A stretch of DNA of 64,000 bases from Chengkuizengella axinellae (GTDB taxonomy: Bacteria; Bacillota; Bacilli; Paenibacillales; KCTC-33759): contig NZ_JAVAMP010000007.1 of assembly GCF_030730905.1 (NCBI RefSeq), positions 140,185 through 204,184 of the forward strand, written 5' to 3'. The position numbers and the translations under genes are program-made. This document shows positions 1 through 8,370 of the stretch, piece by piece (position 1 is the stretch's first letter; every line of letters begins with the position of its first letter). The notes beneath the pieces were generated by a model, which saw only the letters and a program-made list of their open reading frames with translations, did no database searches and was not told where the DNA came from.

Positions 1-126
1 TTCTATCCAAAAAAATACAACTTTCTCACTTTCACTTGCTAATTCTAATCCGATCTTTTCATAAAACTCTATCGAACGAGTTAAATCTTTAACAGGTAGA
101 TGAGCCTCATAGAGTCCTTTGATCAT
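1..126 (-). CDS. VOC (glyoxalase/bleomycin-resistance) family protein, 5' part only
   Basis: The minus strand opens with ATG at 126 and stays open for 42 codons to the window edge, so the C-terminal part is cut off. The visible protein begins MIKGLYEAHLPVKDLTRSIE and continues with an FYEKIGLELA stretch. This is the usual first beta-alpha unit of vicinal-oxygen-chelate proteins (a ligand His in the first strand, then a helix ending FYxxxLG). Such proteins are metal-dependent lyases, dioxygenases or drug-binding proteins. The substrate cannot be told from this fragment. A second, complete VOC gene lies at 27979-28320. Confidence 0.75.
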   Translation of the reverse strand, partial: MIKGLYEAHLPVKDLTRSIEFYEKIGLELASESEKVVFFWIE

Positions 127-221
127 TCAACAACACACCCTTCAATAGAAATGATTCTTTTAATATAAAGATAAGTAACATGATTCACATCAGTAATCTT
201 CTCATACTCTTTAGACTATTT

Positions 222-252
222 ACAAAAAAAATAACCCCTAAAAGAGGTTATT
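222..252 (-). terminator. Intrinsic terminator of the M29 aminopeptidase gene
   Basis: On the minus strand a 7-bp stem AATAACC/GGTTATT (230-236 with 246-252) is followed by a run of eight T. It lies about 80 bases past the aminopeptidase stop codon. Confidence 0.75.
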
Positions 253-330
253 AATTCATTTTGAAAAACATCTCCAGCGATTTCATATTTATAATCATGT
301 CCCTATCTATGTATCAGGTTCTTTTCAGTA

Positions 331-1566
331 TTAAATAACCCAGTTCCCTGCACGGAAGATCGGTTCTACCAAACCATCCTCTGTTTCACCATCAATATCC
401 AACTCTGCAGATCCAATCATGAAATCAACATGTGTCAGACTTCTATTAAATCCCATTGCATCAATGTCCTCTTTGCTTTTTTCTTCCACATTTTCAATAC
501 ACATTTGAAGTGCATTTCCTAAAGCAATATGACATGATGCATTCTCATCATACAAAGTGTCATAAAACACTAAATTAGAATTTGAAATTGGAGAATCATA
601 AGGAACTAAAGCCACTTCTCCTAAAAATTTTGCACCCTCATCAATGGACAATATGTTTTTTAATATGTCATAACCCTCTTCTGCTTTGAAATCTACTACC
701 TTACCCTCTTTAAATGTCAAGCTAAATTGATTGATTAACTTTCCACTGTAAACCAAAGGTTTTGTGCTGGTTACAGTCCCGTTTACACCATCTTTATGAG
801 GAATTGTAAACACTTCTTCTGTTGGTATATTAGGTACAAACTTTGTTCCTTTCAAATTGGTGAAGTTTGCACACATCCACTTATGATCCTTATGTAGTTC
901 AATGGTTAAATCTGTACCAGGTGCTTTATAGTGAAGTTTTTTATATTTTTTCTCATTCAAAAGTTCAGCTCTCGTTTCTAAACCTTCAATGTGCTCCTTC
1001 CAACCATCTACAGGATTTTCCTGATTGATTCTTGTAACTTCAAACATGGCATCCCATAATTTCTCTACTGCTTCTTCTTCAGTTAACTTTGGAAACATAA
1101 GCTTTGCCCATTCTGGAGATGGATAACTAAGCAATGTCCAGCTAATTCTCCCTGTTGATATATAATTTTGTGAATATTCTTTACTCTCTATACGACGTAC
1201 TTTGTCAACCATTGCAACACGATCAGGATCAATATCCTTTAACAATTCTGGATTTTTAGGTCGGATACTTAAAAAAGCCGCATTGTTGTCCGCCATCTCA
1301 AGGATCCCTTTGGTCTTCCACGAAGGAAATGCCTTTAATCCTTCATCAGATGCCAATTGATACTTTAATAAATCGACTTCATCATCAACATAGTCCACTA
1401 ACACTTGTCTAGCTCCTGCCAAATATGCGTGTTTTACTAACTTTCGCGTAAAATTTGTTGCATAGACTGGGACGCTAATATATACATCCTGCCCCTTTTG
1501 TACATTCAAACCTACTTTTACCACTGTTTCTGCATATTTATCTAGTTTGTTTTCAAATTCACTCAA
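331..1566 (-). CDS. M29 family aminopeptidase (AmpS/PepS type)
   Basis: A 411-residue protein of the length expected for family M29 (thermophilic aminopeptidases of the AmpS/AmpT/PepS group). These are cytoplasmic dinuclear-metal exopeptidases that trim N-terminal residues from peptides. Family-like segments are seen in the C-terminal half: LGEVALVPYDSPIS, FYDTLYDENASCHIALG and THVDFMIGS, which carry conserved metal-binding Glu, His and Asp residues. The start is a TTG with AAGGAGG eight bases upstream. The gene stands alone, divergent from the fetAB pair, and has its own terminator. The family call is firm; the peptide specificity is not known. Confidence 0.9.
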   Translation of the reverse strand: MSEFENKLDKYAETVVKVGLNVQKGQDVYISVPVYATNFTRKLVKHAYLAGARQVLVDYVDDEVDLLKYQLASDEGLKAFPSWKTKGILEMADNNAAFLSIRPKNPELLKDIDPDRVAMVDKVRRIESKEYSQNYISTGRISWTLLSYPSPEWAKLMFPKLTEEEAVEKLWDAMFEVTRINQENPVDGWKEHIEGLETRAELLNEKKYKKLHYKAPGTDLTIELHKDHKWMCANFTNLKGTKFVPNIPTEEVFTIPHKDGVNGTVTSTKPLVYSGKLINQFSLTFKEGKVVDFKAEEGYDILKNILSIDEGAKFLGEVALVPYDSPISNSNLVFYDTLYDENASCHIALGNALQMCIENVEEKSKEDIDAMGFNRSLTHVDFMIGSAELDIDGETEDGLVEPIFRAGNWVI

Positions 1567-1681
1567 TGAGATAACCTCCTTATAATTCTACCTTTAACTC
1601 CCTCATTCTTACATTATCATATCCTATTCCACTAAGCACTTTACTAAGATAAATATTCCCTGCGTTCATAAAGTTGAACAT

Positions 1682-1710
1682 TATTTTTTCAAATATAAAA
1701 ATGATATAAT
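1682..1710 (+). promoter_or_regulatory. Candidate sigma-A promoter of fetAB, extended -10
   Basis: TGATATAAT at 1702-1710 is an extended -10 box. A weak -35 (TATTTT, 1682-1687) lies 17 bases upstream. The fetA ATG is 36 bases downstream. Confidence 0.5.
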
Positions 1711-1745
1711 CAAGCTATACTCCATTAATTGGAAAGGATGACCTT

Positions 1746-2396
1746 ATGTTTCAGCTTAAAGATGTGAAAGTCGACCCTATCTTGAATATTAAAGCTCTAC
1801 ATTTTGAACAACGAAGAATCACAAGTATTATCGGAAAAAGTGGAAGTGGAAAATCCACCTTATTAAAATTGCTGAATCATCTAATTAGTTATGATAATGG
1901 AATTATTCAATACAATGGACAGGATATCAGCACAATGGATCCCATTCAATTACGTCGTGAGGTAGTCATGTTGTCACAAACTCCTTCTATATATGATGGT
2001 ACAGTAAAAGACAACTTACTAATTGGCTTAAAGTTCAGTGAGAAAGATACCGATTCGATCCATGATCAACAGTTGCATGATCTTTTAGAAAAATTTGACC
2101 TTCATAAAAAACTAGATGAAAATGCAGATGATCTTTCTGGCGGGGAAAAGCAGCGCCTTGCTTTTGCGAGAATTATTTTAATGGACCCTCCTGTTTATTT
2201 ACTGGACGAGCCAACTTCAGCTTTAGATGATGAAACAGCGGATGAAGTGATGGAGCGTTTTTTCCAATTTATCAAATCGAATCAAAAAACAGTAATCATG
2301 GTTACCCACTCCTTAAAAGTTGCAGAAAAATTTTCAGATAAAATCGTTGATATAACTAATATAAATGATAAAGAAATGAGTGTGACCCATGGATAG
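1746..2396 (+). CDS. fetA: ABC transporter ATPase, FetA/YbbL type
   Basis: A 216-residue ABC ATPase. Walker A GKSGSGKS is at residues 30-37, the signature LSGGE at 130-134, and Walker B VYLLDEP at 150-156, followed by a switch-region His in MVTHSLK. The gene overlaps the next one by eight bases, and that neighbour is a UPF0014/FetB permease, which identifies the pair as the FetAB (YbbL-YbbM) transporter. In Escherichia coli FetAB has been linked to iron homeostasis and oxidative-stress resistance by exporting iron. That role here is inferred from the family. The SD sequence GGAAAGGATG precedes the ATG. Confidence 0.87.
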   Translation: MFQLKDVKVDPILNIKALHFEQRRITSIIGKSGSGKSTLLKLLNHLISYDNGIIQYNGQDISTMDPIQLRREVVMLSQTPSIYDGTVKDNLLIGLKFSEKDTDSIHDQQLHDLLEKFDLHKKLDENADDLSGGEKQRLAFARIILMDPPVYLLDEPTSALDDETADEVMERFFQFIKSNQKTVIMVTHSLKVAEKFSDKIVDITNINDKEMSVTHG

Positions 2397-3174
2397 CATT
2401 CAAGATATCACTTTAGTACAGCTATTTACTTCGTATATTTTTATATTGATATTAATTGCAATCGTAAAATGGTTAGGTATTCGAAGGGAAAAAGAAATTT
2501 TAATAGCCTCCTTTCGTATGAGTATTCAATTAGCGCTTGTAGGTTATCTTTTAACTTATGTTTTTGAAAATCCAAACCCATTCATTACGGTATTCATCAT
2601 CTTATTTATGCAGGCGTTTGCCGTATATAATGTATACAATAGGGTGAAAACAAAGATTTCTACAGAGCTCAAAAAAATTATTGCATTTGCTTTATTTTTA
2701 GGAACCACTTTAAGTATGCTTTATTTTGATTTTATCGTCATACAATTTACTCCATGGTATGATCCACGTTATTTCATTCCAATTGCTGGTATGATCATTG
2801 GGAATTCTATGACTGGAATCACATTAGGAATCTCAACATTGATGGATGGAATGCACAGCAAAAGACAATACATAGAATCCTCATTAATGCTCGGGGCTAC
2901 GCCAAAAGAAGCTTCACGATTTATAGTTAGACAATCTTTTGATGCAGCTATCTTGCCAACAGTGAATAGTATGGTGGGCACAGGTATTGTGTTTCTGCCA
3001 GGTATGATGACAGGGGTAATTTTATCCGGTGCTGATCCAATGATTGCCATCAAATACCAAATTGTTATTTTACTTGGAATAACAGCAAGTGTCTCGCTTT
3101 CCATTTTGTTATTATTGCAACTAGGGTATAAAACTTTTTACAATAATAAAGCACAATTAAAAAAAACTACCTGA
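2389..3174 (+). CDS. fetB: ABC transporter permease, FetB/UPF0014 family
   Basis: A 261-residue membrane protein with about six or seven hydrophobic segments. It has the conserved UPF0014 pattern: an N-terminal TM region followed by GMIIGNSMTGITLG, the RRY/KRQYIESSLMLGATP coupling stretch, and FLPGMMTGVILSGADP. It forms the membrane half of the FetAB transporter with the ATPase encoded just upstream; the eight-base overlap suggests translational coupling. The substrate (iron in the E. coli system) is inferred, not shown by the sequence. Confidence 0.87.
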   Translation: MDSIQDITLVQLFTSYIFILILIAIVKWLGIRREKEILIASFRMSIQLALVGYLLTYVFENPNPFITVFIILFMQAFAVYNVYNRVKTKISTELKKIIAFALFLGTTLSMLYFDFIVIQFTPWYDPRYFIPIAGMIIGNSMTGITLGISTLMDGMHSKRQYIESSLMLGATPKEASRFIVRQSFDAAILPTVNSMVGTGIVFLPGMMTGVILSGADPMIAIKYQIVILLGITASVSLSILLLLQLGYKTFYNNKAQLKKTT

Positions 3175-3271
3175 TATTCTTCCCAATACTTTATGACAGA
3201 TTATGATCAACTTACGCATATACTTATATAAGCAAAGTTATACGACGGATCTCAAAAGGAGTACAAAAATA

Positions 3272-3961
3272 ATGAGGTTAAAAATCATTTACATGTCTAT
3301 TCTCACTATCATCTTAATGTACGTGCCTTTTGTAGGTACGTTCCTTAGAGTTACAAATACGATGATTCACGAAACAGGGCATGCTCTTATTACTCAATTT
3401 ACTAATGGTGAAGTGACCAAAATTGAATTATTTTCGAATCTAGAAGGGGTAACTTTCACAAGGTATTCTCTTTGGATCGGGGGGTTTTTATCTGGTATCG
3501 GCGGGTATGTATTTGCCTCCATGATGGCATTCATATTTATCTGGTTATGGAATAAAGGAAAATACAAATGGATGATTCATATCTTATTGTATATTTCTTT
3601 GATTAACCTCATATTTTGGGTAAGAAATCTATATGGTGTCCTTTGGCTGTTCTGTTTTATCCCTTTTTTAATTTATTTTCTCATGGAAAAAAGCCAAAAG
3701 TTTTTAGAAAATGTCACCCTAATTCTCTCCATTCTACTGCTCACAACTTCATTTTTCTCAACTGTAGACATTCTAGTATTAAGTCTCATTTCTCCAAGCA
3801 GAGCTGGAGATGCTGCATTTTTAAATTCAGTGACATACATTCCGACTTTGGTATGGGGAATCTTATTCTTTTTTCAAGCTCTATGTTTTGCTTATTTATC
3901 CATTAAAGTTTTAATGCCTAAAAAAAGTAAAGTCATCAATAAAAGTTCAATACAATATTAA
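3272..3961 (+). CDS. M50-like integral membrane metalloprotease
   Basis: A 229-residue membrane protein with a zinc-protease HExxH motif, HETGH at residues 33-37, right after the first TM segment, followed by four or five more hydrophobic segments. This matches the peptidase M50B-like family of intramembrane proteases, whose substrates are mostly unknown. An in-frame ATG at 3203 has no SD. The ATG at 3272 has AAAAGGAG ten bases upstream and puts a TM helix directly at the N-terminus, so 3272 was chosen. The gene follows fetB after about 100 bases and ends in a strong terminator. A second zinc ligand (Asp/Asn in a later helix) could not be placed with certainty. Confidence 0.75.
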   Translation: MRLKIIYMSILTIILMYVPFVGTFLRVTNTMIHETGHALITQFTNGEVTKIELFSNLEGVTFTRYSLWIGGFLSGIGGYVFASMMAFIFIWLWNKGKYKWMIHILLYISLINLIFWVRNLYGVLWLFCFIPFLIYFLMEKSQKFLENVTLILSILLLTTSFFSTVDILVLSLISPSRAGDAAFLNSVTYIPTLVWGILFFFQALCFAYLSIKVLMPKKSKVINKSSIQY

Positions 3962-3986
3962 TATTCAATACACATGTTATGATCAA

Positions 3987-4020
3987 GAGAACTAGAGGAA
4001 ATTCATCCCCTAGTTCTTTT
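3987..4020 (+). terminator. Intrinsic terminator after the M50-like gene
   Basis: AGAACTAGAGG (3988-3998) pairs with CCCCTAGTTCT (4007-4017) with one mismatch, and is followed by TTTT. Confidence 0.8.
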
Positions 4021-4171
4021 CATGTGTTCATTTCTTACCGAATATATCAAAAGAAACACCTTTAACTTCACCTATCTAAAATGTTACAATGAAACAGGCA
4101 ACCAATAGAAAACTATAAGACAGGTTTTATTTGTTTTCATTTATACTAAAAGTAATTACATAAGGTTAGGT

Positions 4172-5005
4172 GTGGTGAGTTTGGACTGGAAAAATTTATA
4201 TAAAGGTTTTTTAATGGGAACAAGTGATATTATCCCTGGAGTCAGTGCTGGAACTATTGCTGTTGTCGTCGGTGTATATGATAAAGTATTAGAATCTATA
4301 AATGGAATATTCAGCAGAGAGTGGAAAAGACATCTCCTATTTTTATTACCCATTGCAATCGGAATGTTGGCTGCTATCGGGTTTTTAAGCAATATAATGG
4401 AATTGTTATTAGAACAATTTCCACAGCCTACATTCTTTTTCTTTTTAGGTTTGATTATTGGGATTCTTCCCTTTTTGTTTATTGAGGCTGGTGCCAAAAC
4501 AAACTTTACAGCCAGACACTATATCCTGTTAATCATTTTTGGAATCGCTATTGCATCTATGAGATTTTTTCAGGAAGAATCAAACGCAGCCATTTGGGAT
4601 ACAATTGGACCTACTGAATTAGTTTTATTATTTTTATCTGGCTGGATGGCTAGTTCTGCAATGATTTTACCTGGTGTAAGTGGTTCATTCCTACTATTGC
4701 TTTTTGGAGTCTATCCTACAATTATACGTGCTGTATCTGATTTTGATCTAGTTATACTTGCAGTTGTAGGACTTGGGGTTATTCTAGGCCTCGCTATTAT
4801 GAGCAGACTGCTGCATTATCTTATTTCTAATTTTTCTACAATGATGTACGCTATTATCATAGGAATGGTTTCGGGTTCTACTATTGTTATTTTCCCAGGT
4901 CTGGATGGAGAGATATTGCTCAGTTTAATAACTCTTTGTTTGGGACTTGCTGCTGCTTATGCTTTAGGGAAAATTGAACATTCCAGCAAATCAAAAAAGT
5001 TATAA
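4172..5005 (+). CDS. popT: DUF368 family undecaprenyl-phosphate translocase (PopT type)
   Basis: A 277-residue polytopic membrane protein beginning WKNLYKGFLMGTSDIIPGVS, the hallmark start of the DUF368 family. A second inverted-repeat-like signature, SSAMILPGVSGSFLLLLFG, lies in the second half, as expected for this internally duplicated fold. DUF368 proteins were shown in other bacteria (PopT) to recycle undecaprenyl phosphate, the lipid carrier for cell-wall sugars, across the membrane. The same role here is inferred from the family. The start is GTG at 4172, though GTG at 4175 or TTG at 4181 are possible. The gene is monocistronic, bounded by terminators on both sides. Confidence 0.82.
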   Translation: MVSLDWKNLYKGFLMGTSDIIPGVSAGTIAVVVGVYDKVLESINGIFSREWKRHLLFLLPIAIGMLAAIGFLSNIMELLLEQFPQPTFFFFLGLIIGILPFLFIEAGAKTNFTARHYILLIIFGIAIASMRFFQEESNAAIWDTIGPTELVLLFLSGWMASSAMILPGVSGSFLLLLFGVYPTIIRAVSDFDLVILAVVGLGVILGLAIMSRLLHYLISNFSTMMYAIIIGMVSGSTIVIFPGLDGEILLSLITLCLGLAAAYALGKIEHSSKSKKL

Positions 5006-5040
5006 ATTGTTATGTTATAAAAAAGATATATTGCATAAAT

Positions 5041-5077
5041 AAAAACATCTCAACCACTTAATGGAATGAGATGTTTT
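5041..5077. terminator. Bidirectional terminator between popT and the 5098-5547 gene
   Basis: AAAACATCTCA (5042-5052) pairs perfectly with TGAGATGTTTT (5067-5077), with T-rich sequence on both outer sides, between convergent genes. Confidence 0.85.
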
Positions 5078-5097
5078 ATTTTGGTCTTTTCTTTATT

Positions 5098-5547
5098 CTA
5101 AATATTCTCATCAATACTTTCATCATAATTTATGAGATGATCAATAACGGAGTCAAGCATTTCATTTGACCTCATATCATCAAATTTCCTTAGCACTTTA
5201 TTGAATTTATTACCAAAAACAAAGATCAAATTTCTTTTCCATTCAAGGGTACTATCAGGAAAGTAGGCTTCAACTAAATTCACATAATCATTCATCATTT
5301 CAGAAGGTTCAACTTTGTTAACAACATACACACAACCCTCATCTATCTGATTATTAATGACACCATACATGATGACTGGTTCATAGGTAAAATAACAACC
5401 AAAAATGATTTGACAAGGAGCGTTATTCTCCTCTTCTTCATCTTTGGCAATCGTCCTATGAAATTTAGGAATTGTTACAGCGGGTTTTGAATTCATAATC
5501 TCATGTAACTCCGTTAAGATATTCTCAAACGATCCTATCACTTCCAT
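5098..5547 (-). CDS. Hypothetical protein, acidic, 149 residues
   Basis: I do not recognise a family. The protein is soluble-looking and acidic, with no signal peptide or TM segment. It contains an EEEEN patch followed by alternating hydrophobic stretches (CQIIFGCYFTYEPVIMYG, RNLIFVFGNKFNKVLRKFDD), which suggests a small alpha/beta fold. The frame stays open to an ATG at 5631 (177 residues), but that ATG has no SD. The ATG at 5547 follows GGAGAGGAGAGG at ideal distance and was chosen. An extended -10 (TGATATAAT, 5682-5690, minus strand) upstream fits either start. The gene stands alone. Confidence 0.6.
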   Translation of the reverse strand: MEVIGSFENILTELHEIMNSKPAVTIPKFHRTIAKDEEEENNAPCQIIFGCYFTYEPVIMYGVINNQIDEGCVYVVNKVEPSEMMNDYVNLVEAYFPDSTLEWKRNLIFVFGNKFNKVLRKFDDMRSNEMLDSVIDHLINYDESIDENI

Positions 5548-5958
5548 TCCTTCATCCTCTCCTCTCCAATAGATTAAATAAATCCGGGGATACCGAAAGA
5601 AGCATACTTGAAGATCGTTAACATGGATCATACATTCATAAGAATCAAAACACTTTCAAGGAACAAAACCTTCCTTAATTTATTATATCATAATATTCAG
5701 AAAATTTACTAAAATAGCCTCATTTATATGGACCAACTGTTAAAAATAGTCAAGCACACAGTACTCACGGAGAAACTCGAATAATGCGCCATGCATATGG
5801 GGAGGTACAATATTACGTCCATTGCTGCTAAGAACTCAAATAAGAAAGGAATAACCCAACTTATATAGAAATACTTATACTAAAGGATATTTTACAAAAC
5901 ATTGTTAAAGTTTAAAAGTCATGAATATTAATAAAGAATGAAATGGGAGGGTCTTCAA
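5548..5958. other. Intergenic region, mostly empty
   Basis: Apart from a likely minus-strand extended -10 box at 5682-5690 for the gene to the left, I see no gene-like frame or strong hairpin. Short frames around 5727-5830 are under 25 codons and lack SD sequences. Confidence 0.5.
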
Positions 5959-6129
5959 ATGAGAGTCGCAAAAGAAAAAAGCTCGTATAAGTACGTATCC
6001 AATGGCATTACATTTGGATCAGCATTGGCTATAGCAATATCTTGGAGCATTCATAAATCCATTATCTGGGCGATTATACACGGCATCTTTAGTTGGCTAT
6101 ACGTTCTTTATTATGTAATAACTAGGTGA
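5959..6129 (+). CDS. Small membrane protein, 56 residues
   Basis: A short protein with a basic N-terminus (MRVAKEKSSYKYV) and two closely spaced hydrophobic segments, GITFGSALAIAISWSI and SIIWAIIHGIFSWLYVLYYV. Small proteins of this form are common in Bacillales and have no assigned function. The ATG at 5959 has GGGAGG eight bases upstream; the ATG seven codons earlier has no SD. It is followed closely by a terminator, so it is probably transcribed alone. A hairpin structure in the membrane is likely. Confidence 0.75.
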   Translation: MRVAKEKSSYKYVSNGITFGSALAIAISWSIHKSIIWAIIHGIFSWLYVLYYVITR

Positions 6130-6145
6130 ATCAAACCTCTGTTGA

Positions 6146-6180
6146 GACTTAGAATTCATTAACTGAATCTAAGTCTTTTT
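6146..6180 (+). terminator. Terminator of the small membrane protein gene
   Basis: GACTTAG (6146-6152) pairs with CTAAGTC (6169-6175), extended inward by ATTCA/TGAAT with one bulge, then TTTTT. The stem overlaps the stop codon of the convergent EamA gene. Confidence 0.8.
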
Positions 6181-7062
6181 CATTCTAGTACTATATAAAA
6201 TCCCGATAATCACCAGTAACATACCCATCACATGACCTAAAGTAAGCTTTTCATCTAAAAATAAGTAAGAACATAACAAAGTTGATAAAGGTAATACGGC
6301 TGTAAAAACACCGGCTACATTCCCAGAAACATTCGAAACCCCATTATACCAAAGGAAAAATGCAAGAACGGTTACTATGATTGCAAAATAGATGACATAA
6401 AACCAATCTTTCATGGTCGGTTGAATAAAATCAAATTTCATTGCCTCGTAAATGGAGAACGGTAAAAATAAAAGAAACCCAAAAAAAGAAACAAAGGTTG
6501 AAATAGCTACTGGACTCAATTTATTCGAAAGTAATTTACCTAAAATCGTAAATATAGCTTCTCCAGTCACTGCAACAAGAATCAATAGATTACCCCAAAT
6601 AGGAAAATAACCATTTGCGCTACTTTCCCCGCTGCCAAGGTTTATTGCTAAAATTCCACATACAGCAAACAATATCCCCATTAGAATGTTTCTAGTTATT
6701 TTTTCTTTTAATATCATGTATGAAAATAGAGCAATAACCATTGGAGTTGCACTTGTAATCACCCCACTATCTAGTGCTGTTGTATATTGAACTCCATATA
6801 ATAAACAAACACTGAACAAAAATACACCCGTGAAAGATTGAAGAAACAGGACTAAATACTGCTTCTTTGTTAACTTCGGTATACCTCCTTCCAATATAAA
6901 CAGCAAGAAAAACAATAGCACTGAAGCTAATCCAAAACGAATCCCTGAAGCTAAAAAAACAGGGATACTCTGCACCATTAATTTTCCAATCACAATGGAA
7001 CTTCCAACAATAAACATGGCAGAAGTAAGATAAATATAAGGCATTAAATTCCTAAACGACAT
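6169..7062 (-). CDS. EamA/DMT superfamily transporter
   Basis: A 297-residue membrane protein with ten hydrophobic segments in two five-helix repeats. It carries the typical EamA features: GSSIVIGKLMV in helix 1, SGIRFGLASVLLFF in helix 2, an ALDSGVITSATPMVIALFSYMILKEK stretch split around the first repeat's end, and FTAVLPLSTLLCSYLFLDEKLT in the second repeat. Members export metabolites such as amino acids, or import them. The substrate is not predictable. The gene is convergent with the small membrane protein gene and divergent from the SDR gene. Confidence 0.88.
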   Translation of the reverse strand: MSFRNLMPYIYLTSAMFIVGSSIVIGKLMVQSIPVFLASGIRFGLASVLLFFLLFILEGGIPKLTKKQYLVLFLQSFTGVFLFSVCLLYGVQYTTALDSGVITSATPMVIALFSYMILKEKITRNILMGILFAVCGILAINLGSGESSANGYFPIWGNLLILVAVTGEAIFTILGKLLSNKLSPVAISTFVSFFGFLLFLPFSIYEAMKFDFIQPTMKDWFYVIYFAIIVTVLAFFLWYNGVSNVSGNVAGVFTAVLPLSTLLCSYLFLDEKLTLGHVMGMLLVIIGILYSTRMKKT

Positions 7063-7431
7063 CTGATGAACACCTACTTTTTTAAAAACAAATGTAACAC
7101 CTTAAATGGGAAAAGTTAAGCACCACTGTTTAGGTATTTTCATAGTACCATTGATTAAATACTTATTTACCAATCCACTTGACTTAGAGTTAACTCTAAG
7201 GTTTATAATCAATTCTAAAAGTAAAAACAATAAAGAGAACATATGGTATAACAAATCGGTAAAGGACAAACTGACACAGTAATTAATAAAGAAATCTGAT
7301 AAAGGAAAGGATAACGAGTGCCAAATCATTCGTTTTTATCAAACATAAAGCAAACTAAAAAAGAAATAGATTGTACAATATCGATTTTAGTGCCAGTTAA
7401 CATGTAATAAAAAAAGAAAGAAGGATGAATA
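7063..7431. other. Intergenic region with an unpaired MerR-type promoter
   Basis: The 369-base gap between the divergent EamA and SDR genes holds the MerR-type promoter at 7179-7209, and then about 200 bases of A-rich leader before the SDR gene. A 75-codon minus-strand frame at 7102-7329 looks spurious. No regulator gene is present. Confidence 0.6.
7179..7209 (+). promoter_or_regulatory. MerR-family promoter: 19-bp spacer with perfect palindrome
   Basis: TTGACT (7179-7184) and TATAAT (7204-7209) are 19 bases apart, longer than the normal 17. The spacer carries the perfect 18-bp palindrome CTTAGAGTTAACTCTAAG (7183-7200). Overlong spacers filled by a dyad are the classic target of MerR-type activators, which twist the DNA to align the two boxes. 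The direction points to the SDR gene at 7432. Confidence 0.8.
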
Positions 7432-8289
7432 ATGGAAAAACAAATCGCGGTCATTACAGGAACTTCGACAGGTCTTGGTCTTACATTAACACAAAAATTA
7501 GCAAATGAAGGTTGGAAAGTCTATGCGACAATGAGGAATTTGGAAAAAGGACAATCCATTCGAGACTTACAACAATCAGGGTTAAGCGTTGAACTGCTGC
7601 AGTTAGATGTACAGTCACAAGATTCAGTTGATAAAGCCATTCAGACGGTAATCGACCAAGAAGGACAAATTAACTTATTAGTGAATAATGCAGGAATTGG
7701 ATATATTAAAACGACCGAACAATCTACTGAAAAAGAATATACAAATGTGTTTGATATTAATACTTTTGGAGCAATTCGCTGTACAAAAGCTGTCCTTCCG
7801 CACATGCGTGAGAGAAAACAAGGAAAAATTGTAGCCATTTCTTCAGTAGGTGGTTTAGTGGGACAACCATTAAATGAAATCTACTGCGCATCGAAGTTTG
7901 CTTTGGAAGGTTATTATGAAAGCCTCGCTACTTATGTAACTCCTTATTTCGGAGTAGAATTCATGATTGTTGAACCAGGTGGAATTTCATCTGAATTTGC
8001 GAATAGCGTTCTTGCCGGTATGGCTAGTAATGGAGGTTTCTACAAGGATGATTTTGAACCTGTTGTTAATGACTATATGGGAACAAGATCAGAACGATCA
8101 GATGGTAATATTTATCAAACCCCTTCTGAAGTTGCAGATGTAGTCCTAACTCAATTAAAAACGAATCCATTTCCTTTACGAGTTAGAACATCTGAGTGGG
8201 CTGAAGATTTCTGCCAATATAAAACAAAAGAAGATCCGACAGGTTTAATTCAAACAAAAAATGTTGTAAAACAAATGTTAGGGAAATAA
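7432..8289 (+). CDS. Short-chain dehydrogenase/reductase
   Basis: A 285-residue classical SDR. The Rossmann NAD(P) motif TGxxxGxG is seen as GTSTGLG at residues 10-16, NNAG at 85-88, the catalytic Ser in ISS at 138, and the YxxxK pair Tyr151/Lys155 (YCASK). The Arg near the first helix (TMRN) hints at NADP preference. The C-terminal part resembles SDRs that act on aldehydes, ketones or steroids, but the substrate is unknown. The SD GAAGGATGAA precedes the ATG. A MerR-type promoter 220 bases upstream suggests induction by an electrophile or other stress. A strong terminator follows. Confidence 0.9.
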   Translation: MEKQIAVITGTSTGLGLTLTQKLANEGWKVYATMRNLEKGQSIRDLQQSGLSVELLQLDVQSQDSVDKAIQTVIDQEGQINLLVNNAGIGYIKTTEQSTEKEYTNVFDINTFGAIRCTKAVLPHMRERKQGKIVAISSVGGLVGQPLNEIYCASKFALEGYYESLATYVTPYFGVEFMIVEPGGISSEFANSVLAGMASNGGFYKDDFEPVVNDYMGTRSERSDGNIYQTPSEVADVVLTQLKTNPFPLRVRTSEWAEDFCQYKTKEDPTGLIQTKNVVKQMLGK

Positions 8290-8307
8290 ACATAAAGCCT
8301 AATTTCC

Positions 8308-8350
8308 ATCAGTGGGAGTTTTCTCTCATTTCCCACTGATAAATTTTTTC
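8308..8350 (+). terminator. Terminator of the SDR gene
   Basis: ATCAGTGGGA (8308-8317) pairs perfectly with TCCCACTGAT (8331-8340), followed by AAATTTTTT. Confidence 0.85.
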
Positions 8351-8370
8351 AAAATAGTTTATTTTTAATA

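Noticed and set aside
5632..5937. Possible gene in the gap before the 56-residue protein
   Set aside because: Only frames under 25 codons; no ribosome site.
7102..7329. 75-codon minus-strand frame between EamA and SDR
   Set aside because: No SD, covers the MerR promoter region, composition like noise.
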